From Lyngbya sp. CCAP 1446/10 (GTDB taxonomy: Bacteria; Cyanobacteriota; Cyanobacteriia; Cyanobacteriales; Microcoleaceae), in assembly GCF_026130175.1 (NCBI RefSeq), contig NZ_JAIGNI010000028.1:1-64000 (forward strand): DNA of 64,000 nt, in the 5' to 3' direction. The translations under genes and the position numbers were made by a program. This document shows, one piece after another, positions 8,373-18,247 of the stretch. A model generated the notes under the pieces. That model was given only the letters and a program-made list of their open reading frames with translations. It had not been told where the DNA came from and did no database searches. The stretch's first letter is position 1, and the number at the start of each line of letters is the position of its first letter.

Positions 8373-9473
8373 TTAATGAGCCCCTCCCTTACCGCCACCA
8401 CCAACAGGTGCCGGGCCGATCAAGCGTTCGAGTTCATCAGGCTTAGAAGCCTTGCCCATTCCCGATTCCCAAGTGATTTTACCGGTCTTGTAAAGTTCAG
8501 CTAGAGCCATTTCCATCGTCCTCATACCCAACTTCGCTCCCATTTGGATTTGGGAGTAAATCATTGGAGTTTTGCCCTCCCGGATCAAGTTAGCCATAGC
8601 TGGAGTATTCAGCATGATTTCCATAGCGCAGCAGCGGCCACCCCCAATTTTCATGACCAAATTTTGGCTGGCAATTCCCACCAAAGAGTTCGACACCTGG
8701 GCGCGAACCTGGGGTTGTTGAATGGGCGGGAACACGTCCAAAATCCGATCGACCGTTGCACCCGCAGAATTCGTGTGCAGCGTTCCCATGACCATGTGAC
8801 CCGTTTCCGCAGCCGAAATTGCCAGACCGATCGTTTCCAAGTCGCGCATTTCCCCCACTAGAATCACGTCAGGATCTTCCCGTAGAGCAGCTCTCAGCGC
8901 ATTAGAAAAGCTCTTAGTATCTTCGCCCTTTTGACGCTGGTGAAACAAACTCTTGATATTCGGAAACACATATTCGATCGGGTCTTCAACTGTCAGAATA
9001 TGTTCTGACCGCGTCCGGTTGACCAGATCCAACAAAGCCGCCATCGTAGTAGTTTTCCCGGAACCCGTTTGTCCCGTCACCAACAGCATACCTCTGGGTC
9101 TCTCCGTCAGATCCCGCAAAACCTGCGGCACACCTAAAGCATCTGCGTTAGGAATCTTAGAAGCCAGAGCCCGCATACAAGCCGCCCAGCAACCCCGCTC
9201 CCGGTAGACATTCACCCGGAACCGAGCCAATCCCTTCACCCCGTAAGCGCAGTCGAGTTCCCACTCCATTTCCAAGTGCTTGCGCTGCATATTGTTGAGC
9301 ATTTGGAAAATTAGGATCTGCACTTCCTCGGCAGCCAGAATGTCGCCGTATTGCGGCTGAGGAGTTAGTTTCCCGCTGACGCGGAAGAAGATAGGCGCGC
9401 CCGCCTGGATGTGTATGTCCGAACCCCCTTGCTCTACCAGGGACTCCAGTACGTCTTCAATCATCAGACCCAT
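8373..9473 (-). CDS. pilT: Type IV pilus retraction ATPase PilT
   Basis: PilT is the hexameric ATPase that powers pilus retraction, and hence twitching motility and DNA uptake. The product is 366 residues from the ATG at 9473, chosen because AAGAGG sits 7 bases upstream and MGLMIEDVLESLVEQGGSD matches the family start. A TTG start at 9512 adds 13 residues without a ribosome site. Visible are Walker A (TGQTGSGKTTTM, about 128-139), the Asp box (EDPIEYVFPN), Walker B (DVILVGEMRD), the His box (GHMVMGTLHTNSA) and the AIRNLIRE-like motif (AMANLIREGK) specific to PilT-type enzymes. The C-terminus is Gly-rich. It sits between pilB and pilC. Confidence 0.95.
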   Translation of the reverse strand: MGLMIEDVLESLVEQGGSDIHIQAGAPIFFRVSGKLTPQPQYGDILAAEEVQILIFQMLNNMQRKHLEMEWELDCAYGVKGLARFRVNVYRERGCWAACMRALASKIPNADALGVPQVLRDLTERPRGMLLVTGQTGSGKTTTMAALLDLVNRTRSEHILTVEDPIEYVFPNIKSLFHQRQKGEDTKSFSNALRAALREDPDVILVGEMRDLETIGLAISAAETGHMVMGTLHTNSAGATVDRILDVFPPIQQPQVRAQVSNSLVGIASQNLVMKIGGGRCCAMEIMLNTPAMANLIREGKTPMIYSQIQMGAKLGMRTMEMALAELYKTGKITWESGMGKASKPDELERLIGPAPVGGGGKGGAH

Positions 9474-9532
9474 AGATACCTCTTCTTGATCGAGTTGATA
9501 GTTATTGACCAATCTAACTCAGATACATTTAA

Positions 9533-9600
9533 CAGTTAGCAGTCAACCGTCAACTGTCAACCGTCAACTGTCAACTGTCAACTGTCAACTGTCAACTGCT
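9533..9600. repeat. Heptamer repeat GTCAACT between pilB and pilT
   Basis: About nine tandem units of CAACTGT/CAACCGT occupy the gap between pilB and pilT and end 3 bases before the pilB stop codon. The same heptamer family occurs at 6.1, 6.8-7.1, 13.5, 33.2, 39.6, 57.0 and 58.3 kb. Confidence 0.85.
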
Positions 9601-9603
9601 CAA

Positions 9604-11616
9604 TCAATCCAAAAAGCGCGGTGTCAAGCAATACGGACAATCCAGCATCTCCGGCTTCAATTCCGCCCGACAAGTTTTGCAGGTAAGTCCCTGCTTGCGT
9701 TTGGCTTTCAGTTCCGCCTCCAGCCCGGAGTCAGTAAACGTCACCCGCTCGACTTCTTCAAAGGTAGTCGCGCCTTCCCGCACCAACTGCAAGCTGTAAG
9801 CCAACAACGTTTTCATCCCTTCTTCTACTGCTGCTTCCTTAAGTTGCTCTGTGGGAGCCCCTTGAGTGATCAGAGTTTGAAGCCGCTCAGTATTTTTCAG
9901 GAACTCGTAAACCCCTACCCGTCCTTTGTAGCCTAAGCCGCCGCACTTGCGACAAAGTTGCTCGCGTTCTGCTAGTTCCTTCCTTTCCTCCACCGGTATG
10001 GTGTTGGCTTTGTTAACAGTCAGATCAATTTCTTGAGAAGCCGACAGACCATAGCGACCGAGTTCTTGAGCGGTAGGCTGGTAAGGAATGCAGCATTGGT
10101 CGCAAACGCGTCGCATCAGACGCTGAGCTAACACACCCAACAAAGCGGCCGACACCATGAATGGTTCTACGCCCATTTCGTCCAAACGGGCGATCGCCCC
10201 AGCCGCGTCATTCGTGTGCAGCGTAGTCAGCACTAAGTGTCCTGTCAAGGCAGCTTCCAGAGCTGTTTTGGCCGTTTCCCTGTCCCGGGTTTCTCCCACC
10301 AGAATCACGTCAGGATCTTGCCGCAAAAACGCCCGCAGCAGGTTGGAAAAACTCAAGTCTTTTTCCCGAATTACTTGACATTGGGTAATTCCTGGCAAAG
10401 CATATTCGATCGGGTCTTCCGCCGTACTGATATTAACTCCCGGATCATTCCGTTCCGCCAGAATCGAGTACAGAGAAGTTGACTTACCAGAACCCGTCGG
10501 CCCCGTCACCAAAATCAGTCCAAACGGACGGCTAGCAGTCTCTCGCACCAAAGCCAGAGTTTCTTGATCCGAGATCAACAAACCCAAACCCAACTGAGTG
10601 CTGGAACTGTCCAAAATCCGCAGCACGATTTTTTCTCCGTACCGCGAAGGCAAGCTGTTCACCCGGAAATCCACCGTGCGTCCCTCAAACATCCGGCGGA
10701 TGCGACCATCTTGAGCTTGTCGGCGTTCGGCAATGTCTAGGTTGGCAATAATCTTGAAACGAGCCGTAATCGCTTGCACTACCTGCTTGGGAAACCGGAA
10801 ATACTCTTGCAGCACCCCATCCTTCCGCATCCGTATCCGCATAAACTCTTCTTGAGGTTCTACGTGGATGTCAGACACCTTTTCCGACAAAGCTTTAGCC
10901 AAAATGATGTTGACAGCCTTAATTACCGGAGCCGCCCCAGCATCGTCTATGGTGTTCGCTAAGTCTTCTTGGTCGGAACTCACCTCTTCCAGCGAGAGTT
11001 CGCCAAAATCTCCGTCCCCTAACTCCAGCTTTCTCTGCTTTTCGGCTTCTGCTATTTTGGCTGCTACCTTAACTTGATCGTCTTGATAGGTCGAAGTTAT
11101 GTCCTGATAGTCGTCTGGCGTAATCACCCGTCGCTGCAAAGCCAAGCCGTGAGGCTGTAAAATCCGCCGCAAATCTTCTATGGCGTTGAGGTTGTCGGGG
11201 TCTACCATTGCCACTAAAACCGCTGGAGGCTCAGTTTCAGTCTTCGCTACGGGTAAAAAACGACCTTGGTGACAAATGTCGATCGAAATTTTCAGCCCAT
11301 CGAGCATAATTCCGAGTTGCTCGTTCGACATTTCGCTCATTTCTGGGTCATACGCTTCCACCCCGTAGACTATCTTCCGTTCAAACATCTGCTGCTTCTT
11401 GTAAAGCCGCAGCAATTCTGGGGGCAACTGCTGGCCGGTAAGTGCTTCTAATACCTCCGTCAACCGCTTGCCCGACTTCCGGCTTTCAATTTGAGCTTGA
11501 TTCAGTTGGTCTCCGTTGACGTAACCCGACTGAATCATCTTGTTGAGAGCCGGAGTAAATTTGCTTACAGCAACTAGCGATGTGCTGGAGCGAAACCCCT
11601 GGGGTGTGTTAGTCAT
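9604..11616 (-). CDS. pilB: Type IV pilus extension ATPase PilB (GspE family)
   Basis: PilB powers pilus polymerisation. The product is 670 residues from the ATG at 11616; a TTG at 11628 would add four. The N-terminal T2SSE_N/MshEN-like region (about 20-190) is followed by the ATPase domain: IHVEPQEEFMRIRMRKDG near 250, Walker A TGPTGSGKSTSLYS near 370, the Asp box AEDPIEYALPG, Walker B PDVILVGETRD and the His box TLHTNDAAGA. A tetracysteine zinc motif (CDQC and CRKCGGLGYKGR) sits near 510-560. A second Cys pair module, CKTC and CPYC, lies in the last 30 residues. From published Synechocystis work, the PilB1 C-terminus binds Hfq; that this tail does so here is inference. It is first of the pilBTC cluster. 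Confidence 0.95.
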   Translation of the reverse strand: MTNTPQGFRSSTSLVAVSKFTPALNKMIQSGYVNGDQLNQAQIESRKSGKRLTEVLEALTGQQLPPELLRLYKKQQMFERKIVYGVEAYDPEMSEMSNEQLGIMLDGLKISIDICHQGRFLPVAKTETEPPAVLVAMVDPDNLNAIEDLRRILQPHGLALQRRVITPDDYQDITSTYQDDQVKVAAKIAEAEKQRKLELGDGDFGELSLEEVSSDQEDLANTIDDAGAAPVIKAVNIILAKALSEKVSDIHVEPQEEFMRIRMRKDGVLQEYFRFPKQVVQAITARFKIIANLDIAERRQAQDGRIRRMFEGRTVDFRVNSLPSRYGEKIVLRILDSSSTQLGLGLLISDQETLALVRETASRPFGLILVTGPTGSGKSTSLYSILAERNDPGVNISTAEDPIEYALPGITQCQVIREKDLSFSNLLRAFLRQDPDVILVGETRDRETAKTALEAALTGHLVLTTLHTNDAAGAIARLDEMGVEPFMVSAALLGVLAQRLMRRVCDQCCIPYQPTAQELGRYGLSASQEIDLTVNKANTIPVEERKELAEREQLCRKCGGLGYKGRVGVYEFLKNTERLQTLITQGAPTEQLKEAAVEEGMKTLLAYSLQLVREGATTFEEVERVTFTDSGLEAELKAKRKQGLTCKTCRAELKPEMLDCPYCLTPRFLD

Positions 11617-12592
11617 AAAAACACTCAATAGGTGGGAACTGAGAGGAAAACTAACGCGGGCTTTTAACCCCCGTCTTCTTTGCTTATGGATGAGCTATCA
11701 TGTTCTGGCTCGATCCCTATATGTCAAGTGTAAGCTCGTAGTCTCCTCTAATTTTCGTCTACAAATTGACGAGACGTTGGAGGGAGTTGCGGATGCTTGA
11801 AATCAGATCTTCTTCGTTGAGTGCGATCGTTGCCTACTTAGCCGATCGACCTGCGAGATACTCTCGTTATAGCCTCATGGCACATCACTTGGGGATTTGC
11901 ACCGTAGGGGTGTGTCGCCTTTCCACGATCGTTCTATATTCGCAAATTGTTTGGTCAAATTACAGTGCCCCTGCTGGCGCGGTGCATCACTAGGTTAAAG
12001 ATCCGCTATGCGATCTTTGATGATCATAGCTTTGACTAAAGCGTCGATCGGTCTTTTGAGATATATTTTGATTAATTATGTGCGATCGCGCACAGCCCGA
12101 TCGTCCAGCCGGAGTCCGAGCGCGCAGATTTTGAGCAGCTCTACTTTTGAGTCTGGAAATATTAATATAATTCTACGCTGGTGTCCTAACTGATTAGTAA
12201 GTCCGCAAGACCCGCTAATTTGTCTGATTTGAATTACCCAAAATCAAGACTTCAAGCGACTTTAGTATGAATTAAATCCTTGACGCTTGCATCAGAATCA
12301 GAGAGCATCTCAGTTTGATAAAAAGCATTTTTTAGAAGTGCGAGCCGGAAAGCTCTGCCGATATATTTAATCCCCAACAAGCAGCCAACCAAAGCTTTTT
12401 GCTGGCTCATACTATCGGTATAGATATAAACGACCATTTTAATATTTTATTGAAAGCTTTGAGGCATTCCTCCACAAAGGCAGGAAATATCCTCTGAATG
12501 AGATAGTGCCATAAACAGTAAATTCTAGTTTTCTAGATTTACCCGGTTAACTGTATCTGCTAGAATTGATAGGGTTCTGTCGCGCAGCTTTT
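11617..12592. other. Long divergent spacer between pilB and grpE
   Basis: About 975 bp without a convincing gene. It must hold the leftward pilBTC promoter and the rightward heat-shock promoter. Several GATCG octamer fragments occur near 11825-11850 and 12080-12110. A 61-codon frame at 12252-12437 on the minus strand has no recognisable product. No CIRCE element (TTAGCACTC-N9-GAGTGCTAA) is visible upstream of grpE. The length leaves room for a small RNA or long leaders, but I cannot point to one. Confidence 0.5.
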
Positions 12593-13384
12593 ATGATTGA
12601 CGAGGAAAAACAGCAAGATCTAGATCCTAACTCAACTGGGGAAACCCCAGAGGGTTCGCCAATGGCAAGCGAAACTCCGCCGGCACCAGCAAACTCGAAC
12701 GGATCTGCCGATTGGGAGCTCGAACTTGCTCAAGCTTATCAAAGCGCTCAGCCCGATCGCAAGAGAGCAAACGCATCCGGGGATACTGTTACAGGCAGTT
12801 CCACCAACAGCCCGACAGCAGACGCGGCTGAGTCGTGGCAGAGGGAACTAGCCTCTGTAACCGATGAAAAAGAGGCTTTAAAAACTCAGTTGCAAGCCAC
12901 ATCCGCTCAACTAGAAGACCTGAAAAATCAAAATCTCCGCCTAGCAGCAGATTTTGACAACTTCCGCAGGCGCACCCAAAAGGAAAAAGAAGAGTTAGAT
13001 TTACAGGCAAGGTGTATCACGATCAAAGCCCTGTTGCCGGTGATCGACAATTTCGAGCGCGCTCGATCGCACATCAAGCCACAAAACGACGGTGAGATGA
13101 ACATTCACAAAAGCTACCAAAGCGTTTACAAGCAAATGGTAGATGGCCTCAAACAAATCGGGGTTTCTCCGATGCGCCCCGAAGGTGAACAGTTTGATCC
13201 CAACCTCCACGAAGCTCTCCTCAGCGAGCCCACAGACGAACATGAGGAAGGCACAATCATCCAAGAACTAGAACGCGGGTACATTCTGGGCGATCGCGTC
13301 TTGCGGCACGCCAAAGTGAAAGTTGCAGCGCCTGGGATATCTGTGGTAGCCTCAGATGAAAATCCCGATAGTTCGGAAAGTTAA
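12593..13384 (+). CDS. grpE: Nucleotide exchange factor GrpE
   Basis: GrpE releases ADP from DnaK and so resets the chaperone cycle. The 263-residue product starts at the ATG at 12593 ([10 protein letters not shown]); a TTG nine codons upstream was rejected. The N-terminal 90 residues are acidic, Pro/Ser/Thr-rich and probably disordered. They are followed by a coiled coil (about 92-150, with [17 protein letters not shown]) and the beta domain (about 195-250, with [11 protein letters not shown] and [17 protein letters not shown]). It is longer than the roughly 200-residue bacterial norm because of the N-terminal tail, as in other cyanobacteria. It leads grpE-dnaK-dnaJ and is divergent from pilB, an order also known from Synechocystis. 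Confidence 0.95.
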   Translation: MIDEEKQQDLDPNSTGETPEGSPMASETPPAPANSNGSADWELELAQAYQSAQPDRKRANASGDTVTGSSTNSPTADAAESWQRELASVTDEKEALKTQLQATSAQLEDLKNQNLRLAADFDNFRRRTQKEKEELDLQARCITIKALLPVIDNFERARSHIKPQNDGEMNIHKSYQSVYKQMVDGLKQIGVSPMRPEGEQFDPNLHEALLSEPTDEHEEGTIIQELERGYILGDRVLRHAKVKVAAPGISVVASDENPDSSES

Positions 13385-13421
13385 TCGGGATACAAGCTAC
13401 TGCATTCTGAGAAGTCACTGA

Positions 13422-13442
13422 CCCCCGAAGAGAATTCGGGGG
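13422..13442 (+). terminator. Hairpin after grpE
   Basis: CCCCCGAA (13422-13429) pairs perfectly with TTCGGGGG (13435-13442) around a 5-base loop. There is no T tract, so it may be a pause or RNA-stability hairpin rather than a full terminator. Confidence 0.45.
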
Positions 13443-13932
13443 CCCCAAGGTGGCAGACTGACCAACTTCTTAATTCAGGACTAAAAGCAGGTCATTCAGT
13501 TGACAGTTGACAGTTGACCTGGGACAGCGACCTTTACCTAGAAGGAAGAGGATTGGAGTAATGAATAGTCTGATTTTAATTTCTCCCGATCAGGGTTCCG
13601 GCTTTAAACCAATTCTTTCTGGTCAGCGCTTTCTCAACAAATTCTGAAAAATGCTTTAACCCGTCCAAAAATGGGTACAAACCCCCGACTTAAGTCGTGG
13701 ATGCTCCCAAAATTTTAGACCAAAGTTTAAGATCCCAGATTCATCTTTGGGAGTCAATCTAAAATCTAAAATCTAAAATCGACTTGCCCGTCTTTGATAT
13801 TGGATTAAGATATCAAGTTGGTTTCCTAAAAATCTAGTCAGGTGATGCTTGTTAAAACAAGCTGAGTCGTTTTTGATCCCCCAATTTGTAGTTGGAAGTT
13901 TCCAAACATCCCACAAAGTTTTATGAGGCGCT
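13443..13932. repeat. grpE-dnaK spacer with composite repeat copy B
   Basis: GTTGACAG heptamers at 13497-13516 are followed by the dispersed block at 13523-13622, whose mini-ORF starts at ATG 13561 after GGATTGGAG and reads MNSLILISPDQGSGFKPILS before stopping at codon 29. At 13683-13703 an imperfect palindrome CCCCCGACTTAAGTCGTGG follows. Three ATCTAAA units lie at 13758-13780. The dnaK ribosome site is weak (TTATGAGGCGCT before the ATG). Confidence 0.65.
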
Positions 13933-16065
13933 ATGGGAAAAATTATTGGAATTGACTTAGGCACGACCAACAGTTGTGTAGCTGTATTGGAGGGCGGTAA
14001 ACCAGTCGTGATCGCCAATTCTGAGGGCGGCCGCACAACTCCGAGCATTGTAGGATTTGGCAAGGGGGGCGATCGCTTAGTCGGTCAACTAGCCAAGCGG
14101 CAAGCTGTAACTAATGCTGTAAATACTGTTTACAGTATCAAACGATTTATCGGGCGCAGGTGGGACGACACGGAAGAAGAACGATCCCGCACTCCCTATA
14201 CCTGCATCAAAGGCAAAGACGACACCGTTAACGTCCAAATTCGGAACAAGGTTCACACCCCTCAAGAAATCTCGGCAATGGTACTCCAAAAGCTCAAGCA
14301 AGATGCTGAAGCTTATTTGGGACAAGCTGTTACCCAAGCCGTAATTACAGTGCCGGCATACTTCACAGATGCTCAGCGCCAAGCTACTAAAGACGCCGGT
14401 ACGATCGCAGGTTTAGAAGTCCTGCGGATTGTCAATGAACCGACGGCGGCCGCCCTTTCCTACGGGCTGGACAAGCAAAATATCGAACAAAAAATCTTGG
14501 TCTTTGACCTCGGCGGTGGTACTTTCGACGTTTCGATCCTGCAACTGGGAGACGGAATTTTTGAAGTCAACGCCACCGCAGGTAACAACCATCTCGGAGG
14601 AGATGACTTTGACGACTGCATAGTTCAGTGGCTGGTAGAAGCTTTCCGAACTCAAGAAGGCAGTGACCTCTCAATAGACAAAATGGCCTTGCAGCGCCTC
14701 CGAGAAGCTGCGGAAAAGGCGAAAATTGAACTCTCTCTCTCGCAATCCACATCCATTAATTTGCCCTTCATCTCTTCTGATGAAAAAGGGCCGAAGCACT
14801 TGGAAATGGATCTCTCCAAGGCTCAGTTTGAAAAACTTGTCGGTCATTTGGTGCAGGCGACGATCGATCCGGTGACTCAAGCCCTCAAAGACGCAAGTCT
14901 TACCCCTAAAGATATAGACAGGATTATTTTAGTCGGAGGCTCAACCCGAATTCCGGCAGTTCAAGAGGCAATTAGCAAGTATTTTGGCGGCGCTTCTCCC
15001 GATAAATCGGTGAATCCCGACGAAGCTGTAGCCGTAGGCGCGGCAATTCAAGCCGGAGTGTTGGGCGGCGAAGTCAAAGATTTGCTGCTGCTAGACGTGA
15101 CGCCACTTTCCCTGGGACTCGAAACCTTGGGCGGTGTGTTCACCAAAGTGATCGATCGCAATACAACTATCCCCACCAGTCGATCGCAAATGTACAGCAC
15201 CGCCGCAGACGGACAAACCTCCGTAGAAATTCACGTCCTCCAAGGCGAGCGCGCATTAGTTAAAGACAACAAAAGTCTCGGCAAATTCCTGCTCAAAGGC
15301 ATTCCCGCAGCCCCCCGTGGTGTACCTCAAATCGAAGTTACCTTTGAAATCGATGCCAACGGCATTCTCAAAGTTGCCGCAGAAGACAAGGGAACCGGCA
15401 AAGAACAAAGCATCCAAATCTCCAATACAGGAGGATTGACCGAAACCGAAGTCGAGCGAATGCGGCAAGAAGCCGAACTTTATGCCGACGAGGACATCAA
15501 GCGCGCTCAAGTCGTCGAACTCAAAAATCAAGCCGACACCCTGGTCTATAATTGTGGTGTCACTTTGAAAACCAACGCGCAATTGCTGGGCGACGACCTC
15601 AAAGCCGAAGCCGAAACAGCAACAGCAGCCTTGAAGGCGGCGATGGCTAACCCTGACATTACAGGCGAGGAACTCACGCCCGCAATCGAAGCTTTCAAGC
15701 AACTGCTATACTCCCTCGGGACAGCAGTCTACGAGCAAGCCCGCAGCGGGGTAGCCCCCTCTTCGGCAGAGCTTGAAAGCGAGATGATGTCAGAAATAGA
15801 AGAGGTTGCAGCTACCGAAGACAGCATTTTGCTGACAGAAGAGCTGCTGGTGGCGATCAAACCTCCACCACCAGCTCCATCACCAGCTCCATCACCAGCT
15901 CCGTCACCAGCGCAACCAAAGGCGCAAGTAAAGCGGGAACCAAAACCGGAACCAAAACCGGAACCAAAACCGGAACCAAAGTCAAAGCGACAGCCAAATC
16001 CACAGTCAGAACCAAAACCGAAGGTTCCAGAACCTGAAGTTGATGATATGAATCCTTTCCTTTAG
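13933..16065 (+). CDS. dnaK: Chaperone DnaK (Hsp70), DnaK1-like
   Basis: This ATP-driven Hsp70 binds exposed hydrophobic peptides together with DnaJ and GrpE. The 710-residue product has the phosphate-1 motif [17 protein letters not shown] near 6, phosphate-2 [17 protein letters not shown] near 193 and the adenosine motif [15 protein letters not shown] near 335. The substrate domain starts near 390. The stretch [15 protein letters not shown] marks the cyanobacterial DnaK1 branch rather than the essential DnaK2 branch, as judged from memory of Synechocystis Sll0058. The last 65 residues are low-complexity: PAPS repeats, then EPKP repeats, ending in DDMNPFL. It is 548 bp downstream of grpE and 126 bp before dnaJ. 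Confidence 0.95.
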   Translation: MGKIIGIDLGTTNSCVAVLEGGKPVVIANSEGGRTTPSIVGFGKGGDRLVGQLAKRQAVTNAVNTVYSIKRFIGRRWDDTEEERSRTPYTCIKGKDDTVNVQIRNKVHTPQEISAMVLQKLKQDAEAYLGQAVTQAVITVPAYFTDAQRQATKDAGTIAGLEVLRIVNEPTAAALSYGLDKQNIEQKILVFDLGGGTFDVSILQLGDGIFEVNATAGNNHLGGDDFDDCIVQWLVEAFRTQEGSDLSIDKMALQRLREAAEKAKIELSLSQSTSINLPFISSDEKGPKHLEMDLSKAQFEKLVGHLVQATIDPVTQALKDASLTPKDIDRIILVGGSTRIPAVQEAISKYFGGASPDKSVNPDEAVAVGAAIQAGVLGGEVKDLLLLDVTPLSLGLETLGGVFTKVIDRNTTIPTSRSQMYSTAADGQTSVEIHVLQGERALVKDNKSLGKFLLKGIPAAPRGVPQIEVTFEIDANGILKVAAEDKGTGKEQSIQISNTGGLTETEVERMRQEAELYADEDIKRAQVVELKNQADTLVYNCGVTLKTNAQLLGDDLKAEAETATAALKAAMANPDITGEELTPAIEAFKQLLYSLGTAVYEQARSGVAPSSAELESEMMSEIEEVAATEDSILLTEELLVAIKPPPPAPSPAPSPAPSPAQPKAQVKREPKPEPKPEPKPEPKSKRQPNPQSEPKPKVPEPEVDDMNPFL

Positions 16066-16191
16066 ATCTGAAAAGATAAAAATTAAAAGTTAAAAATGAT
16101 TATTTTTGATTTTTAATTTGGTAACTTCAGGAAAGGTCGCCCGTTTCTTTTTCGTACACTTTTTGTTATTTACCTCCAGGCAAGCAGCTTT

Positions 16192-17322
16192 ATGGCCGGT
16201 GATTACTATGAAATATTAGGCGTTTCTCGCAGTGCAGACAAAGAGGAAATTAAGCGTGCTTACCGTCGTCTAGCTCGCAAGTTCCATCCAGATGTCAACA
16301 AAGAACCAAGTGCCGAGGAGCGGTTTAAAGAAATTAACCGCGCTTACGAGGTACTCTCAGAACCAGAAACCCGCGCCCGTTTCGATCGTTTTGGCGAAGC
16401 AGGCGTGAGCGGTGCAGCAGCGCCGGGGTTCCAAGACTTCGGCGACAGCTTTGCCGATATTTTTGAAAGCTTCTTCCAGGGTTTTCAAGGAGGAGCGGGC
16501 GGCCAACAACAACAAGGTCGCAGACGCAGCGGCCCAGTGCGCGGAGACGATTTGCGGCTCGACTTGCGGCTGGAGTTTCGCGAAGCAGTGTTTGGTGGAG
16601 AAAAAGAACTTCGCATTAAGCACCTAGAAACCTGCGAAACTTGCAGCGGAACTGGTGCCAAGCCGGGAACTAGACCCCAAACTTGCTCGACTTGTACCGG
16701 CAGCGGCCAAGTCCGCCGTGCTACCCGCACTCCTTTCGGCAGCTTTACTCAAGTTTCAGTTTGCCCTACCTGTAACGGCACTGGGCAAGTGATTGAGGAC
16801 AAGTGCGAAACTTGTGGCGGCCGGGGCCAGAAAGAAGTGATGAAAAAGCTGAAAATCACTATTCCGGCTGGGGTTGACAATGGTACTCGTTTGCGGGTTT
16901 CCAATGAAGGGGATGCTGGCAAACTGGGCGGGCCGCCTGGTGATCTTTACGTGTTCTTGGCTGTGAATGAAGACCCGCTATTTAAGCGGGACGGCATTAA
17001 CGTTAATTCGGAAGTGAAGATTAGTTATTTGCAAGCAATTTTGGGCTGCCGGTTGGAAGTGGAAACGGTAGACGGGCCGACGGAATTGTTGATTCCTACG
17101 GGAACTCAGGCGAATACTGTTCTGACTCTGGAGAAAAAAGGTGTGCCTAAGTTGGGAAATCCTGTCAGTCGCGGCGACCATTTGATTGCGGTGTCTATTG
17201 ATATTCCGACTAAGGTGACGGCTGAGGAACGTGAGTTGCTGATGCAGCTTGCTAAGCTGAAGGGCGATCGTACTGGTAAAGGTGGCTTGGAAGGATTTCT
17301 GGGCAATTTGTTTCAGAAATAA
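16192..17322 (+). CDS. dnaJ: Co-chaperone DnaJ (Hsp40)
   Basis: DnaJ delivers substrates to DnaK and stimulates its ATPase. The 376-residue product is a full type I protein. The J domain (1-70) has the HPD motif in KFHPDVNK. A Gly/Phe/Gln-rich linker (about 75-115, with [10 protein letters not shown]) follows. Four zinc-binding repeats CxxCxGxG lie near 145-215 ([32 protein letters not shown]). The two-lobed C-terminal peptide-binding region ends in [13 protein letters not shown]. It is the last gene of the grpE-dnaK-dnaJ group and is followed at 8 bases by a terminator hairpin. All expected parts are intact. Confidence 0.96.
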   Translation: MAGDYYEILGVSRSADKEEIKRAYRRLARKFHPDVNKEPSAEERFKEINRAYEVLSEPETRARFDRFGEAGVSGAAAPGFQDFGDSFADIFESFFQGFQGGAGGQQQQGRRRSGPVRGDDLRLDLRLEFREAVFGGEKELRIKHLETCETCSGTGAKPGTRPQTCSTCTGSGQVRRATRTPFGSFTQVSVCPTCNGTGQVIEDKCETCGGRGQKEVMKKLKITIPAGVDNGTRLRVSNEGDAGKLGGPPGDLYVFLAVNEDPLFKRDGINVNSEVKISYLQAILGCRLEVETVDGPTELLIPTGTQANTVLTLEKKGVPKLGNPVSRGDHLIAVSIDIPTKVTAEERELLMQLAKLKGDRTGKGGLEGFLGNLFQK

Positions 17323-17329
17323 GCAAATA

Positions 17330-17360
17330 TTTGACACTCAATGGGTGTCAAATTTTCCTG
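17330..17360 (+). terminator. Rho-independent terminator of dnaJ
   Basis: TTTGACAC (17330-17337) pairs with GTGTCAAA (17345-17352) around a 7-base loop and is followed by TTTTCCTGTTT. The position, 8 bases after the dnaJ stop, fits termination of the chaperone transcript. Confidence 0.7.
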
Positions 17361-17386
17361 TTTCATAATTCGCCAGCGTTTTATTT

Positions 17387-17880
17387 AATTCTCTCTCAAA
17401 AAAATGAGCGCAATTGCGCTCATTTTGCCAGTGAAGAATAATCATGGGGCAATTGGTGGGAGTAGTCCTCAAAAAAAATGAGACCAATTGGTCTCAAAAA
17501 TCGGCGGTAAAATAATTCGCTGACAATTGGTTTAATTCTCTCTCTAAATTTTGTGTCCAATTGGACACAATTTGTCCAAGAAGAATAATCATGGGGCAAT
17601 TGGTGGGAGTAGTCCTCAAAAAAATGAGACCAATTGGTCTCAAAAATCGGCGGTAAAATAATTCGCCGACAATTGGTTTAATTCTCTCTCAAAAAAATGA
17701 GCGCAATTGCGCTCATTTTGCCAGTGAAGAATAATCATGGGGCAATTGGTGGGAGTAGTCCTCAAAAAAATGAGACCAATTGGTCTCAAAAATCGGCGGT
17801 AGAATAATTCGCCGACAACTGGTTTAATTCTCTCTCAAAAAAATGAGCGCAATTGCGCTCATTTTGTACAGGTAGAATAA
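17387..17880. repeat. Tandem 146-bp repeat made of perfect palindromes
   Basis: Units begin at 17387, 17534, 17680 and 17826 (the last partial), a period of 146-147 bp. Each unit carries two perfect palindromes centred on CAATTG. P1 has arm AAAATGAGCGCAA (26 bp) at 17401-17426, 17694-17719 and 17840-17865. P2 has arm TGAGACCAA (18 bp) at 17479-17496, 17625-17642 and 17771-17788. In unit 2 the P1 place (17551-17570) is held by a different perfect palindrome with arm TTGTGTCCAA. The DNA between palindromes is nearly identical between units. No open frame runs through it. Confidence 0.9.
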
Positions 17881-17956
17881 TTACTCGGCAATGGGTTCAC
17901 GAAAAAATAAGGGTTTCAGGAATTGAGATGGGAAATTTGAGAATCAAAAACGCATT

Positions 17957-18247
17957 ATGAATTCAACATCCACAATTGAACATCCCAAATCCCCAGATGC
18001 CAAAATCGATCTGCGGGGGACTCCGTGTCCTTTGAATTTTGTCCGCACTAAACTGCGCTTGGAGCAAATGCCACCGGGTGCTGTTTTGGAGGTGTGGCTG
18101 GACGCTGGGGAGCCGATCGAACAAGTACCTGATAGTCTGAAAATGGAAGGCTACCAGATTCTCGAAACGCAATTTATTGCGGATGAGTCGGATTCCGGCT
18201 TTTTTGCGATGAAAGTGCAGCGCCCAGAACAAAAGGCAGCAGAATGA
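17957..18247 (+). CDS. TusA-family sulfur carrier-like protein
   Basis: The 96-residue product has the SirA/TusA/YeeD fold signature DLRGTPCPLNFVRTKLRLEQM near residues 18-38, with the key Cys in the PCP motif that carries persulfide sulfur in TusA proteins. Sulfur carriers of this type serve tRNA thiolation, molybdopterin or iron-sulfur pathways; which one applies here cannot be told. The N-terminal 15 residues are Ser/Thr/Pro-rich. Its stop codon overlaps the rsgA start (ATGA), so the two are translationally coupled. Confidence 0.85.
   Translation: MNSTSTIEHPKSPDAKIDLRGTPCPLNFVRTKLRLEQMPPGAVLEVWLDAGEPIEQVPDSLKMEGYQILETQFIADESDSGFFAMKVQRPEQKAAE

Noticed and set aside
12252-12437. 61-codon minus-strand frame in the pilB-grpE spacer
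   Set aside because: No ribosome-binding site of note, no recognisable product, and no codon pattern that would set it apart from spacer DNA.
11617-12592. Search for a CIRCE element upstream of grpE
   Set aside because: No TTAGCACTC-N9-GAGTGCTAA inverted repeat was found in the spacer.
15256-15702. 148-codon minus-strand frame inside dnaK
   Set aside because: It is opposite conserved DnaK coding sequence and has no start signal or family similarity.
17387-17880. The palindrome array as a CRISPR array
   Set aside because: The period is 146 bp and the whole unit, not just a short repeat, is conserved; there are no variable spacers.
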